In this document: positions 1 through 9,801 of the stretch, one piece after another
Layout: the number at the start of each line of letters is the position of its first letter
Position numbering within the stretch: the stretch's first letter is position 1
Assembly: GCA_030550555.1 (NCBI GenBank)
Contig: JAUQPD010000037.1
Span: 62,001-126,000 of the forward strand
Origin: Thermodesulfobacteriota bacterium
GTDB lineage: Bacteria > Desulfobacterota > Thermodesulfobacteria > Thermodesulfobacteriales > Thermodesulfobacteriaceae
Direction: 5' to 3'
Length of the DNA stretch: 64,000 bases
Program-made: the position numbers and the translations under genes
The notes under the pieces: model-generated
Database searches by the model: none
Told to the model about the DNA's origin: nothing
Seen by the model: the letters and a program-made list of their open reading frames with translations, nothing else

Positions 1-1
1 C

Positions 2-751
2 CTTGTAATTGATGCCCCTCCAGGGACAGGAGATGAACCCCTTACAATTGCAAAAACTATACCTGATGCATATGCTCTCATTGTAACAACCCCTCAAGAG
101 GTTTCCCTCATTGATGTCAAAAAGTCCATAAGGTTTTGCCAGAAAGTAAAGATGAGGATCTTGGGAATTGTTGAGAATATGAGTGGTTTCATCTGTCCTC
201 ATTGTGGAAAACCAGTTGATCTGTTTAAAAGGGGAGGAGGGCAGAGACTTGCAGAGGAGATGGGAATCAGGTTCCTAGGAAAGATTCCTGTTGATCCAAG
301 AATAGTTGACACTGGAGATAGAGGAAAACCCCTTGTTGGTGCCTACCCTGAGAGTATCACTGCTGAAGCCTTTGATAATCTAATTAGAAACATCATTACA
401 GCAACTCAAGAAATGGTAAAAGAGGTTGAGGAAGAAAAGTATATGAGAGTTGCTATCCCTGTTTCGTCACCCAATAAATTTCAACCAGAAGTTGAAAAAG
501 CAGAGCTTTATGCCCTATACGATGTTGAGAATGGTAAAGTCCTTGTAAAAGATGTTGTCAAAAAAGTCCAAGATCAGGACCTTGTTGACTTTTTGAAAGA
601 ACAGGTTGCAACCCATGTCTGTCTCTCAGAAGGACTTGCCTCCCTAAAAGAAAAGCTTATGCAAGAGGGTATAAAGGTTATCACAATAAGTGGGAATGAG
701 CATAATCCAGATAACATAATTCAGGATATACTGAGTAAGAAGAATGGATAA
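2..751 (+). CDS. mrp: Mrp/ApbC-family Fe-S carrier ATPase with C-terminal NifX-like domain (5' partial)
   Basis: The gene enters from the left edge; 249 codons are visible in frame from base 2. It belongs to the Mrp/NBP35/ApbC P-loop proteins, which bind and deliver [4Fe-4S] clusters in the cytoplasm. The visible part opens on the family signature DAPPGTGDEP (Walker B/switch II) and continues to the cluster-binding CPHC motif (about residues 65-68 of the visible part). The Walker A motif must lie upstream of the window. After about residue 148 the sequence changes to a domain beginning MRVAIPVSS, with conserved glycines and the ending GIKVITISG; this resembles the dinitrogenase Fe-Mo cofactor (NifX/NafY) fold. 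Such Mrp-NifX fusions occur in anaerobes. The stop overlaps the start of the next small ORF. Mrp assignment is secure; the NifX-like tail is by eye. Confidence 0.88.
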   Translation, partial: LVIDAPPGTGDEPLTIAKTIPDAYALIVTTPQEVSLIDVKKSIRFCQKVKMRILGIVENMSGFICPHCGKPVDLFKRGGGQRLAEEMGIRFLGKIPVDPRIVDTGDRGKPLVGAYPESITAEAFDNLIRNIITATQEMVKEVEEEKYMRVAIPVSSPNKFQPEVEKAELYALYDVENGKVLVKDVVKKVQDQDLVDFLKEQVATHVCLSEGLASLKEKLMQEGIKVITISGNEHNPDNIIQDILSKKNG

Positions 752-1013
752 AGCTTGTTTTGAAGAATTGAAAATTCTATGCCCCTATTGCGGAAAAGAA
801 GCCCAAATAGAGGGAACCTGAGTAAAGGCAAAGATCCGATGCCTTGACTGTGGAGTTGAGGTCAGCGGTAGGGATTGTTTTGAACTGTTAGAGTCCTCTA
901 AGGAGGAACTTTGGCAGAGATTTTGTAAAACCCTTGAGGAGGATAAAGGGCATGCTGGAAATTCAAAAACTACTAAAGAAGGAGAAGACAAAAATAGTTC
1001 TTGTAGTGCTTGA
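744..1013 (+). pseudogene. Small two-CxxC zinc-ribbon protein interrupted by in-frame TGA
   Basis: An ATG at 744 overlaps the mrp stop (ATGGATAA). The frame reads MDKACFEELKILCPYCGKEA, meets TGA at 819-821, then continues with RCLDCGVEVSGRDCFELLES and an amphipathic helical tail to a TGA at 1011. The two CxxC knuckles of one zinc ribbon lie on either side of the stop, so both halves were clearly one protein. The tail overlaps the start of apgM by 62 bases. Options are a simple nonsense mutation (for example TGG to TGA), a sequencing error, or UGA recoding as selenocysteine. A 6-bp hairpin (AAGGCA/TGCCTT, 825-845) follows, but its loop begins only 10 nt after UGA, closer than the usual bacterial SECIS spacing, so nonsense is the better guess. 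Function unknown; it may assist the adjacent Fe-S carrier. Confidence 0.55.
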
Positions 1014-2175
1014 TGGAATAGGGGACTTACCAGTAAAGGACGGAAAAACTCCTTTAGAACTTGCCCAAACTCCTAATCTTGATTCTCTTGCAAAAGATTC
1101 AGCAACAGGTCTGCAGATTCCAGTAGATTATGGCATAACACCTGGTAGTGGTCCAGGACACTTAGGAATTTTCGGCTACGATCCCTTAAGGTATGAAATA
1201 GGGAGAGGAATTCTTGAAGCTCTTGGGCTTGGATTAGATGTCCGAGAGAGTGATGTTGCTATACGAGGTAATTTTGCTACAGTAAAATATGAAGATTCCC
1301 AGCCAATAGTAGTTGATAGACGTGCTGGAAGAATTTCAACTGACGAAAATAGACGTCTTATAGAAAAGTTATCACAAAAAATTAAACGTATTGATGATGT
1401 AGAGATAATCTTATGTTCGGGAAGAGAACATCGCTTCTCGCTCATTTTAAGATTTCCCCATCCTTTGCCTTCATCTGCTGAGCAGGTTAATGATACAGAT
1501 CCTCAGGCGGTTAATAGGGCTCCACTCATACCAAGAGGCCAAAGCCCCGAGGCAGAGCCTATAGCTGAGGTAGCAAGGAAATTTATTGATCTTGCTGGAG
1601 AAATCCTTAGAGATGAGGAGAAGGCCAATTATGTGCTTTTGAGAGGGTTTTCGGTCAAACCTGCTCTTGAGCCATTCCCTCGGAGGTTTGGATTAAATAG
1701 TTGCTGTATAGCGGTTTATCCTATGTATAAGGGCCTTGCAAGGCTTGTTGGAATGGATGTTATCACTTTTGAGGGAGAGGATATTGAGGATGAAATTCAG
1801 GCCCTAAGGCAGTGGTGGGATGCTTACGATTTCTTTTTTATCCACATTAAAAAAACAGACTCCTATGGCGAGGATGGAAATTTTGAAGGAAAAGTCAAAG
1901 TGATTGAGGCCTTTGATAGAGCCCTTCCAGAAGTTCTTAAGCTAAATCCAGATGTCCTTGCTATAACTGGTGATCACTCAACTCCCTGTAAGATGAAATC
2001 CCATTCCTGGCATCCTGTGCCAGTTTTAATTTACTCTCCTTTCGTGCTTGGGAATACCTCTCAAAGGTTTACTGAGCGAGAATGTCTTAAGGGAGAACTT
2101 GGTATATTCCCAAGTCACAAGCTTATGCAGGTACTTCTTGCTCACGCAGGACGCCTTCAAAAATTTGGAGCTTAA
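952..2175 (+). CDS. apgM: 2,3-bisphosphoglycerate-independent phosphoglycerate mutase, archaeal type (ApgM)
   Basis: Interconverts 3- and 2-phosphoglycerate in glycolysis/gluconeogenesis as a metal-dependent alkaline-phosphatase-superfamily enzyme. The 407-residue protein shows the metal-binding VLDGIGD near the N-terminus (Asp21), the phospho-acceptor serine in TPGSGPGH (Ser66), and the C-terminal GDHSTPCKMKSHSWHPVP metal ligands. Length matches the archaeal-type family (about 400) rather than the 510-residue GpmI type. I chose the ATG at 952 because a strong GAGGAGG (936-942) sits 9 nt upstream; an in-frame TTG at 934 would lie on that ribosome site. It follows the broken zinc-ribbon gene. 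This enzyme form is common in archaea and in several thermophilic anaerobic bacteria. Confidence 0.93.
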   Translation: MLEIQKLLKKEKTKIVLVVLDGIGDLPVKDGKTPLELAQTPNLDSLAKDSATGLQIPVDYGITPGSGPGHLGIFGYDPLRYEIGRGILEALGLGLDVRESDVAIRGNFATVKYEDSQPIVVDRRAGRISTDENRRLIEKLSQKIKRIDDVEIILCSGREHRFSLILRFPHPLPSSAEQVNDTDPQAVNRAPLIPRGQSPEAEPIAEVARKFIDLAGEILRDEEKANYVLLRGFSVKPALEPFPRRFGLNSCCIAVYPMYKGLARLVGMDVITFEGEDIEDEIQALRQWWDAYDFFFIHIKKTDSYGEDGNFEGKVKVIEAFDRALPEVLKLNPDVLAITGDHSTPCKMKSHSWHPVPVLIYSPFVLGNTSQRFTERECLKGELGIFPSHKLMQVLLAHAGRLQKFGA

Positions 2176-2294
2176 GAGGTGCTAATTTGAGTGGACTTAT
2201 TCTTAAGGCGCGAAGTCTCAGTTTTCTAATAACTTCCGATAATTGATATTATGTAAAATAAAATGTCCAACGATTGACAAGGGCTTCAAAGGGG

Positions 2295-2759
2295 CTACAG
2301 CGCTTCCGGACCAAAAAAATTCTCCAAGCTGAGCCATAACCTTTGAATTTCCCTCTCTTTATTTTCCAACCAATGAGCTCTTTTTATATAATCAACTGCA
2401 ACTTCCTTGGCTCTCTCTCTGGCAAGTCGAACATAATACTCTCCAAAGGGTTTTTCTCTCCAGCCACCATAACTTATAACCAAAAACAGTCTCTCAAAGA
2501 AGACCTCCTTAAGGAAAGCAGTTACCGGTGGACAATTAAAGGTCCACTTTGGAAATACAAGGATTCCATAGTTTCCTTTGGGTCTTTCAAAGCGGATTTT
2601 GACTCTAAGATGCGGTATAAATGACAGAAACAGCCACAGCGGATACCCCCAAGATGGGCCCTCAATTTCCTTAGGCTCGACTCCAAGTAGAGCCCCTAAG
2701 GATTTTGCAATCTCCTTTGAGACCCCAGTAAAGGAATAAAAATAAATCTCCAACTTCAT
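2295..2759 (-). CDS. Flavodoxin-like hypothetical protein
   Basis: A 154-residue protein beginning MKLEIYFYSFTGVSKEIAKS. The first beta strand followed by a Ser/Thr-Gly loop and helix is the arrangement of flavodoxin-fold FMN-binding proteins. A later FLVISYGGWREKPFGEYY stretch resembles the second FMN loop of flavodoxin-like reductases. The C-terminal third is charged and helical. A GGGGAG ribosome site precedes the ATG. It stands alone, convergent with apgM (119-base gap, no clear terminator) and divergent from the molybdoenzyme operon. An electron-transfer role is inference; FMN binding is not certain because the phosphate loop is not canonical. Confidence 0.55.
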   Translation of the reverse strand: MKLEIYFYSFTGVSKEIAKSLGALLGVEPKEIEGPSWGYPLWLFLSFIPHLRVKIRFERPKGNYGILVFPKWTFNCPPVTAFLKEVFFERLFLVISYGGWREKPFGEYYVRLARERAKEVAVDYIKRAHWLENKEREIQRLWLSLENFFGPEAL

Positions 2760-2876
2760 CTTTACTCCCCTGTACTCCCTTCATAGAAACTTATTTCTCA
2801 AAAGGTCATAAAACTTAATAATTTAATAAAAAAATTTTAAAAATTTGTTGAGTAAAGCAAATAAGGAAGGTTAATA

Positions 2877-2937
2877 GCCAATTTGGCATTTTACCTGTGC
2901 TTGACAACTCTCACAAGATCAATTAAGGAATATTGAT
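2877..2937 (+). promoter_or_regulatory. Putative promoter/operator region of the Psr-like operon
   Basis: Two inverted repeats lie upstream of the molybdoenzyme gene: GCCAA-T-TTGGC at 2877-2887 and ATCAAT-N8-ATTGAT at 2918-2937. A perfect -35 hexamer TTGACA (2901-2906) stands 17 nt before a weak TAAGGA (2924-2929), which sits inside the second repeat's spacer. This looks like a regulated promoter with an operator over its -10 region. The regulator cannot be named from sequence. Confidence 0.4.
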
Positions 2938-2992
2938 TCTGATAGGTTAGCGTTTATTTTAATTAAAAATATCTTTAAAGCTGGAGGGGGTC

Positions 2993-5179
2993 ATGGGTAT
3001 ATCAAGAAGAGATTTTTTGAAGTTTGGCCTTCTCACAGGAGGTCTACTAACGGGAGGTTATAAAATTTCTGAGTCAGTTGCCTCCTTGAGAGGGTCTAAG
3101 GTTGCCTCACCTCAATATAAATATGTTCCCAATCTTTGCGAAGTCTGTTTCTGGAATTGCAACCTCTTTGCAGTGGTAACAAATGGTAAAATAGTTGCAC
3201 TTGAGGGAAATCCCCTAAGCCAGAGAGGAAGGGGCATGCTGTGTGGTAGAGGTAATGCAGGTATGAGCCTTGTCTACAATCCAGACAGATTAAAAAAGCC
3301 CCTTTTAAATACTGGCAAAAGAGGGGATCCAAAATGGCGAGAGGTCTCTTGGGATGAGGCCCTTAACTTCGTTGCAGACAAACTCAAAGACATCATTTCA
3401 AAGTATGGACCAGAGAGTGTGGCCCTCATCTCCCATGGTTCTGGAGGTTTTTGGTGGAAACACCTCCTTAATGCCTTAGGAAGTGATAACATCTTTGCTC
3501 CGAGTTTTGCAAACTGTAGAGGTGCCCGTGATGTGGGCTTTCTTTTGACCTTCGGATCCGATTGCGGTTCTCCTGAGAATTATGATATAGAGAACAGCAA
3601 GTTTCTCTTGCTTGTTGGCTACCACATTGGTGAGAACGCCCATAATAGCCATGTCCAGGAATTCATGATAGCTCTTTCAAAGGGTGCGAAACTCGCTGTC
3701 CTTGATCCAAGACTTTCTAACATAGCTAGTAAGGCCAATTGGTGGCTTCCTGTTAAGCCTGGAACTGATCTTGCTGTTCTCCTTGCCCTCATTCATGTGA
3801 TTATCAAGGAGGAACTTTACGACAAAGATTTCGTAAAAAATTACACTGTAGGCTTTGATAAGCTTGCAGAGGCTGTAAAAGATTGCACACCTGAGTGGGC
3901 AGAAAAGGAATCTGACATTCCCGCAAGTGCTATTGTAGAAATAGCAAGAGAAATGTCTGCCTGCAAACCTGCGGTTTGTGCTATAGGTGGAAGGTTTTCT
4001 GTTTGGTATGGAGATGATGTGCAGAGAAACAGAGCAATAGCCATAATCAATGCCCTAATGGGATCTTGGGGTAGAAAGGGAGGCTTTTATCTTCGAGCAA
4101 GCATCTCAGTACCTAAATATCCTGGACTCCCTCCTTATCCAGAGGCAAAACCTCCCCTAACTGGCTATCCCTTTGCACTTCTTCCAACAACAACCGCTTT
4201 GAGAAAGGCAACTATCACTGGAGATCCCTACCCTGTCAAAGCCTGGATTGCCTATAGCTGTAACATTATTCAGGCCATACCCTCAATACAAGAAACCATC
4301 GAAGCTATCCATAAACTTGACCTTATGGTAGTTGTTGACATCCTTCCCAGTTGTCACATGCCCTATGCGGATGTAGTTCTTCCTGAATGTTCCTACCTTG
4401 AGAGATATGACAATCTCTTTGTAGATAGGATGAAAGTTCCAGCAGTAAGTTTGAGGGCGCCTGCTATAGAACCACTTTTTGAAAGTAGGCCTTCCTGGTG
4501 GATCTGTAAGGAGCTAGGAAGACGCCTTGGAATTGAAGCCTACTTCCCCTGGAAGGATGGTGAGGAGTATGTTAAAAAGGTCTGCGAAGCTATGAATATC
4601 TCCTTTGATGAGCTCTATGAAAAAGGTATTATCCTATTTCCAGAGAGAGCAAATCCCTATTTCGGTCCCAATAATCCTCCTCATTTTGATACACCATCAG
4701 GGAAAGTGGAACTATATTCTTCTCAACTTGCAGAGGCAGGCTTTGATCCCTTACCCAAATACACAAAGCATCCAGAGCCACCTGAGGGCTTTTTCAGACT
4801 TCTCTCCGGAAGACATCCGCTCCACACCTTTTCAAGAACCATCAATTATCCAATTCTCAATGAACTTGTTCCCGAAAATGAACTCTGGATCCATCCTAAG
4901 AGGGCAAAAGAGCTTAATCTTAAGAGTGGAGACTATGTGAGATTAATCAATCAAGATGGGGTGAAGTCATCCTTTAAGGTCAAGGTCAAAGTAACTAATA
5001 GAATCAGACCTGACTGTGTTTACATGCCCCATGGTTGGGGAGTAAAGGCAAAGGAATTGCGGTGGGCCTATGGAAAAGGGGCAAGTGATAATGAACTTTA
5101 CTCAACCTATAAAGTAGATCCCATAATGGGTGGAACAGGTATGAGAGTAAATTTTGTTAAAATTCTGAAGGAGGGCTAA
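2993..5179 (+). CDS. Psr/Phs-type molybdopterin oxidoreductase, catalytic subunit
   Basis: A 728-residue member of the DMSO-reductase family closest in look to polysulfide/thiosulfate reductase catalytic subunits (PsrA/PhsA). The N-terminus SRRDFLKFG is a twin-arginine export signal, so the enzyme works on the outer face of the membrane. The [4Fe-4S] site is C49-x2-C52-x3-C56-x27-C84. Cys175 in SFANCRGARD is the likely Mo ligand. The end carries the molybdopterin-dinucleotide domain (YMPHGWG, DPIMGGTGM). A GGAGGGGG ribosome site precedes the ATG. The next two genes give the membrane anchor and Fe-S subunit, with a 2-base gap to the first. The substrate (polysulfide, thiosulfate, tetrathionate, arsenate) cannot be fixed from sequence; sulfur chemistry is most likely for this kind of organism. 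Confidence 0.85.
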   Translation: MGISRRDFLKFGLLTGGLLTGGYKISESVASLRGSKVASPQYKYVPNLCEVCFWNCNLFAVVTNGKIVALEGNPLSQRGRGMLCGRGNAGMSLVYNPDRLKKPLLNTGKRGDPKWREVSWDEALNFVADKLKDIISKYGPESVALISHGSGGFWWKHLLNALGSDNIFAPSFANCRGARDVGFLLTFGSDCGSPENYDIENSKFLLLVGYHIGENAHNSHVQEFMIALSKGAKLAVLDPRLSNIASKANWWLPVKPGTDLAVLLALIHVIIKEELYDKDFVKNYTVGFDKLAEAVKDCTPEWAEKESDIPASAIVEIAREMSACKPAVCAIGGRFSVWYGDDVQRNRAIAIINALMGSWGRKGGFYLRASISVPKYPGLPPYPEAKPPLTGYPFALLPTTTALRKATITGDPYPVKAWIAYSCNIIQAIPSIQETIEAIHKLDLMVVVDILPSCHMPYADVVLPECSYLERYDNLFVDRMKVPAVSLRAPAIEPLFESRPSWWICKELGRRLGIEAYFPWKDGEEYVKKVCEAMNISFDELYEKGIILFPERANPYFGPNNPPHFDTPSGKVELYSSQLAEAGFDPLPKYTKHPEPPEGFFRLLSGRHPLHTFSRTINYPILNELVPENELWIHPKRAKELNLKSGDYVRLINQDGVKSSFKVKVKVTNRIRPDCVYMPHGWGVKAKELRWAYGKGASDNELYSTYKVDPIMGGTGMRVNFVKILKEG

Positions 5180-5181
5180 AA

Positions 5182-6342
5182 ATGGCAGGAATAAGAGAGC
5201 TCCTCACAGACATACTACCGACCAAAGAAGATGGTCAAAGGGTTCTTAGGGAGTTTATTCAAGGTAAGGCAGGGCTTTTAACCTATCTGAGCTTCATAGC
5301 TCTGCTGATTAGTTTGATTGCAGTTGCAAGAATTTTCATAATTGGACATGGTGAGACTACCAATACAAATGCCCAAGTCCCTTGGGGACTTCAGATCACT
5401 ACATACATCTATCTTGTATTAATTAGCACTGGTTGCACCTTTGCTAACTTTTTTGGAGTAGCCCTAGCAAAAGAGTACTACAAGCCAATTGCACCTAAGA
5501 TAATATTCTTTGCCATACTTACTACTATCGGTGGTATGTTTGGGCTCTTGACAGAGCTTGGTCATCCTGAACGGTTGTATATGTGGTTTCTTTCACCGCA
5601 ACCCAAGTCTCCCATGTGGTGGATGCCAGTTTGGTATACCGCCTATTTACTTGCATTAATTTATGTTTTTATTCAACTGAGGAGAGGTCATGCCAGTTTT
5701 AAACACTCACTTGTTATATTCATTATAGCTACTATTAAACACAGCACCCTTGGTGCCCTAATAGGCGTTAATGAAGCAAGGTTCTACTACTATAGTGCGC
5801 TTATGCCAATTTACTTTTTGATTTTTGCCTTTATGACTGGAGTTGCTGCTTCTGCCATAATCGCTGCTGTCGAAGCACCAAAACTTGGTCCAAAGGGTGA
5901 AAAGCTTGTTGATTTTTTCAGAAAAATGCTTATTAGCGGTTTAGCCCTCGCACTTCTCTTGGGATTCTGGAGAATTGCTATTGGACTTTATGGACAAGCA
6001 CATGGAGCTGAAGTGTTCGAACTAACCTTAGGAAATCAAATTTTCTATGTAATAATACTTGGATCAATTGTGCCTCTTGTTTTACTCTATTTCCTCACCT
6101 CCCGCACAGCCCTAATTTTAATCTCACTCTTCATCATGGTCGTACAATTTAAAGCAAGGTATGATCTTATTGTCGGTGGGTTCAAGATACCTGTTTGGAG
6201 AGCCTATACTATTCCTGAAATCGTGAAATATGTTCCCACAATTGAAGAAATGCTTGTCTTTGTTGGAGGACTTTCACTTTCACTTTTTGTTTACTTAATA
6301 GCAAATCGGGCAAACATGCTTAGTGTTAAGGAAGAAAAATAG
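5182..6342 (+). CDS. nrfD: NrfD/PsrC-family membrane anchor, quinone-linked subunit
   Basis: A 386-residue integral membrane protein with about ten hydrophobic segments, first near residues 30-55 and last near 350-372. It is an NrfD/PsrC-family subunit that passes electrons between the membrane quinone pool and the Fe-S partner. Family-like features are the conserved GLLTELGHPERLYMW loop and the GNQIFYVIILGS segment. Ten predicted helices suit the HybB/TtrC/DsrP-like branch rather than the eight-helix PsrC. It is preceded by GGAGGG, starts 2 bases after the catalytic gene and ends 15 bases before the Fe-S gene, so the three are surely cotranscribed. Gene order is catalytic-anchor-FeS, whereas many Psr/Phs operons place the Fe-S subunit second. 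Confidence 0.85.
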   Translation: MAGIRELLTDILPTKEDGQRVLREFIQGKAGLLTYLSFIALLISLIAVARIFIIGHGETTNTNAQVPWGLQITTYIYLVLISTGCTFANFFGVALAKEYYKPIAPKIIFFAILTTIGGMFGLLTELGHPERLYMWFLSPQPKSPMWWMPVWYTAYLLALIYVFIQLRRGHASFKHSLVIFIIATIKHSTLGALIGVNEARFYYYSALMPIYFLIFAFMTGVAASAIIAAVEAPKLGPKGEKLVDFFRKMLISGLALALLLGFWRIAIGLYGQAHGAEVFELTLGNQIFYVIILGSIVPLVLLYFLTSRTALILISLFIMVVQFKARYDLIVGGFKIPVWRAYTIPEIVKYVPTIEEMLVFVGGLSLSLFVYLIANRANMLSVKEEK

Positions 6343-6357
6343 TCGAGGAGGGGGAAG

Positions 6358-7110
6358 ATGACTAATGAAAAAGATGTTATTGAGATAATGCTTGAGGATT
6401 TAAAGAGGGCCTTAGCCAAGCCTAAGAATCAGAGGAAATGGGGAATGACCATAGATCTTGAGAAGTGCATTGGATGTCATGCCTGCACTACTGCTTGTAA
6501 GAATGGTAATATGACACCACCAGGAGTATTATATAGACAGGTGGCTGAATTTGAATTTGGTGAATATCCAAATACAAGAGTTGTTTTCTTCCCTCGCCCC
6601 TGCATGCAGTGTCAAGAGCCTCCCTGCACTAAAGTCTGTCCAGTAAATGCAACATGGCTTGGCGAGGATGGAATTGTAGTTATAGACTACAAGAAATGTG
6701 TCGGTTGTGGCTACTGCATCGTTGCTTGCCCCTATGGAGCAAGGGCAAGAGATCTTGGGCTCTACTATTCACAGGAGATCAAGAAGATTTCCTACGAACT
6801 TGAGCCTTTCAAGGAATACAACAGATTCTGGGCAAGGACTTCCCATTTTTCCTCTCCTGTGGGTAATGCAAGAAAATGTCATTTTTGCATCCACAGGGTT
6901 GAAGTTGGAAAACTTCCAAAGTGCGTTGATTCCTGCCTTGGCAGAGCAACCTACTTTGGAGATTTGAATGATCCTCAAAGCTTAATAAGCAAAATAAATG
7001 CCTCTGCTCTGATAGCTTTCAAATACAAAGAGGAACTCGGAACTAAGCCCATAGTAACCTATGTTGTATCCTCAAATAGAGCTCTTGCGAGGTATTTAGC
7101 AAAGATCTAA
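6358..7110 (+). CDS. 4x[4Fe-4S] ferredoxin-type electron-transfer subunit of Psr-like complex
   Basis: A 250-residue Fe-S subunit of the PsrB/DmsB/NrfC type that wires the catalytic subunit to the membrane anchor. Four cysteine groups are visible: C37/C40/C43/C47, C82/C85/C90/C94, C114/C117/C120/C124 and C174/C177/C189/C193. There is no signal peptide, as expected for a subunit co-exported with the Tat-bearing partner. A GAGGAGGGGG ribosome site precedes the ATG. It is the last gene of the operon, followed by a strong hairpin. The first about 30 residues are a charged extension before the first ferredoxin motif. Confidence 0.9.
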   Translation: MTNEKDVIEIMLEDLKRALAKPKNQRKWGMTIDLEKCIGCHACTTACKNGNMTPPGVLYRQVAEFEFGEYPNTRVVFFPRPCMQCQEPPCTKVCPVNATWLGEDGIVVIDYKKCVGCGYCIVACPYGARARDLGLYYSQEIKKISYELEPFKEYNRFWARTSHFSSPVGNARKCHFCIHRVEVGKLPKCVDSCLGRATYFGDLNDPQSLISKINASALIAFKYKEELGTKPIVTYVVSSNRALARYLAKI

Positions 7111-7126
7111 GATAGATCACCTTTTG

Positions 7127-7158
7127 GGGCTGTAGGCGAGAGGTAGTCCCTACAGCCC
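7127..7158 (+). terminator. Hairpin terminator of the Psr-like operon
   Basis: A perfect 10-bp stem, GGGCTGTAGG (7127-7136) with CCTACAGCCC (7149-7158), encloses a 12-nt loop 16 bases after the Fe-S gene. The sequence that follows is T-rich (TATTCTT, with a run of nine T about 30 nt later). It separates the operon from metK. Confidence 0.75.
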
Positions 7159-7276
7159 TATTCTTCAAAGTTCTCATCCCAGATAATTTTTTTTTCAATA
7201 AACTGATATAAAACTAAAGATCTTGTATTTTGTCACATCTTTCTCATAAATGTGTTTTTTCTCTGGAGGATAAATC

Positions 7277-7304
7277 TTGAAGAAAGATAAATTTATAGTA
7301 TAGT
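7277..7304 (+). promoter_or_regulatory. Possible metK promoter
   Basis: TTGAAG (7277-7282), a 16-nt spacer and TATAGT (7299-7304) form a sigma70-like promoter 32 bases before the metK start. A short CACAT-N11-ATGTG hairpin with a T run (7234-7260) lies just upstream. I see no SAM or SAH riboswitch. Confidence 0.35.
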
Positions 7305-7335
7305 GCCTATAAAATTTGCTTAAGGGGGAAGAGGA

Positions 7336-8499
7336 ATGCTGGCGAAAAACTTTATTTTTACCTCCGAATCGGTAGTTGAAGGGCATCCAGATAAAGTTGC
7401 AGATCAGATTAGTGATGCCATTTTAGATGCTATTCTTGAAAAGGATCCCTATGCTAGGGTTGCTTGTGAAACCCTCGTGAATACAGGCATGATTTTAATT
7501 GCAGGTGAAATTACAACTGAAGCCAAGGTTGACTATCCAACCATTGCAAGAGGAGTGGTGAAAGAGATAGGATATAATCACTCTGATCTTGGTTTTGACT
7601 ATCAGACCTGTGCGGTTTTAATAAGTATTGATAGACAGAGTCCAGATATCGCCATGGGAATTGACCGAGACGGAGATATAGGAGCTGGTGATCAAGGATT
7701 AATGTTTGGTTATGCCTGCGATGAAACCCCAGACTATATGCCTATGCCCATCTGGTATGCCCACAGATTAGCTATGAGACTTGCTGAGGTAAGGAAGAAA
7801 GGGATTCTTCCCTTTTTAAGACCTGATGGGAAGACACAGGTAACCATTCGCTATGAAGATAGACGTCCTGTTGATGTCCATACAATTGTTATTGCTGCCC
7901 AGCATGATCCCACGGTCACACTCAAAGAGTTAAGGGAAGCTATCACTGAAGAGGTAATAAAGAAGGTTATTGCCCCAGAACATCTTAAGCCAGACACCAG
8001 AATAATAATTAATGGAACTGGTCGCTTTGTCATTGGAGGACCTCTTGCAGATTGTGGAATGACGGGCCGAAAGATCATTGTCGATACTTATGGTGGCAGA
8101 GGCCATCACGGTGGTGGAGCCTTTTCTGGAAAGGATCCAACTAAGGTTGACAGGACTCCTTCTTACTATGCAAGATATGTGGCTAAGAATTTGGTAGCTG
8201 CAGGGGTCGCAAGAGAGCTTGAGGTCCAAGTAGCCTATGCCATAGGAGTTCCTGAGCCTCTTGCAATTAATGTTAACACCTATGGGACTGAGACAATTCC
8301 TGTTGAGAAAATTTTAGACATCATAAACAAACTCTTTTGTTTCCGTCCTAAACACATGATTGAATATTTGAATCTAAGGAGACCAATTTATAGAAAGACA
8401 GCCTGTTATGGTCATTTCGGAAGAAATGAGCCTGAATTCACCTGGGAAAAGCTTGATATGGTCGAGAAGATAAAGGAACTTGCGGGATTTGACAAATAA
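7336..8499 (+). CDS. metK: S-adenosylmethionine synthase
   Basis: Makes S-adenosylmethionine from ATP and methionine. The 387-residue length is typical of bacterial MetK. Visible signatures are the N-terminal [14 protein letters not shown] with catalytic His17, GAGDQG at 116-121, and the phosphate-binding [15 protein letters not shown] at about 259-273. A GGGGGAAG ribosome site precedes the ATG. ahcY follows 24 bases downstream, so the operon both makes the methyl donor and clears its product. Fully intact. Confidence 0.97.
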   Translation: MLAKNFIFTSESVVEGHPDKVADQISDAILDAILEKDPYARVACETLVNTGMILIAGEITTEAKVDYPTIARGVVKEIGYNHSDLGFDYQTCAVLISIDRQSPDIAMGIDRDGDIGAGDQGLMFGYACDETPDYMPMPIWYAHRLAMRLAEVRKKGILPFLRPDGKTQVTIRYEDRRPVDVHTIVIAAQHDPTVTLKELREAITEEVIKKVIAPEHLKPDTRIIINGTGRFVIGGPLADCGMTGRKIIVDTYGGRGHHGGGAFSGKDPTKVDRTPSYYARYVAKNLVAAGVARELEVQVAYAIGVPEPLAINVNTYGTETIPVEKILDIINKLFCFRPKHMIEYLNLRRPIYRKTACYGHFGRNEPEFTWEKLDMVEKIKELAGFDK

Positions 8500-9780
<1,281 letters not shown>

Positions 9781-9801
9781 GAAAAGCTCCTTCTCTACCT
9801 T

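Noticed and set aside
934..951. TTG start for apgM
   Set aside because: It lies on the GAGGAGG ribosome site that correctly serves the ATG at 952.
785..991. Minus-strand ORF across the zinc-ribbon region
   Set aside because: No ribosome site or motif; the plus strand carries the CxxC ribbon in both halves.
7181..7335. Possible SAM or SAH riboswitch upstream of metK
   Set aside because: The gap lacks the conserved helices and kink-turn of these riboswitches; only a weak promoter and a short AT-rich hairpin are visible.
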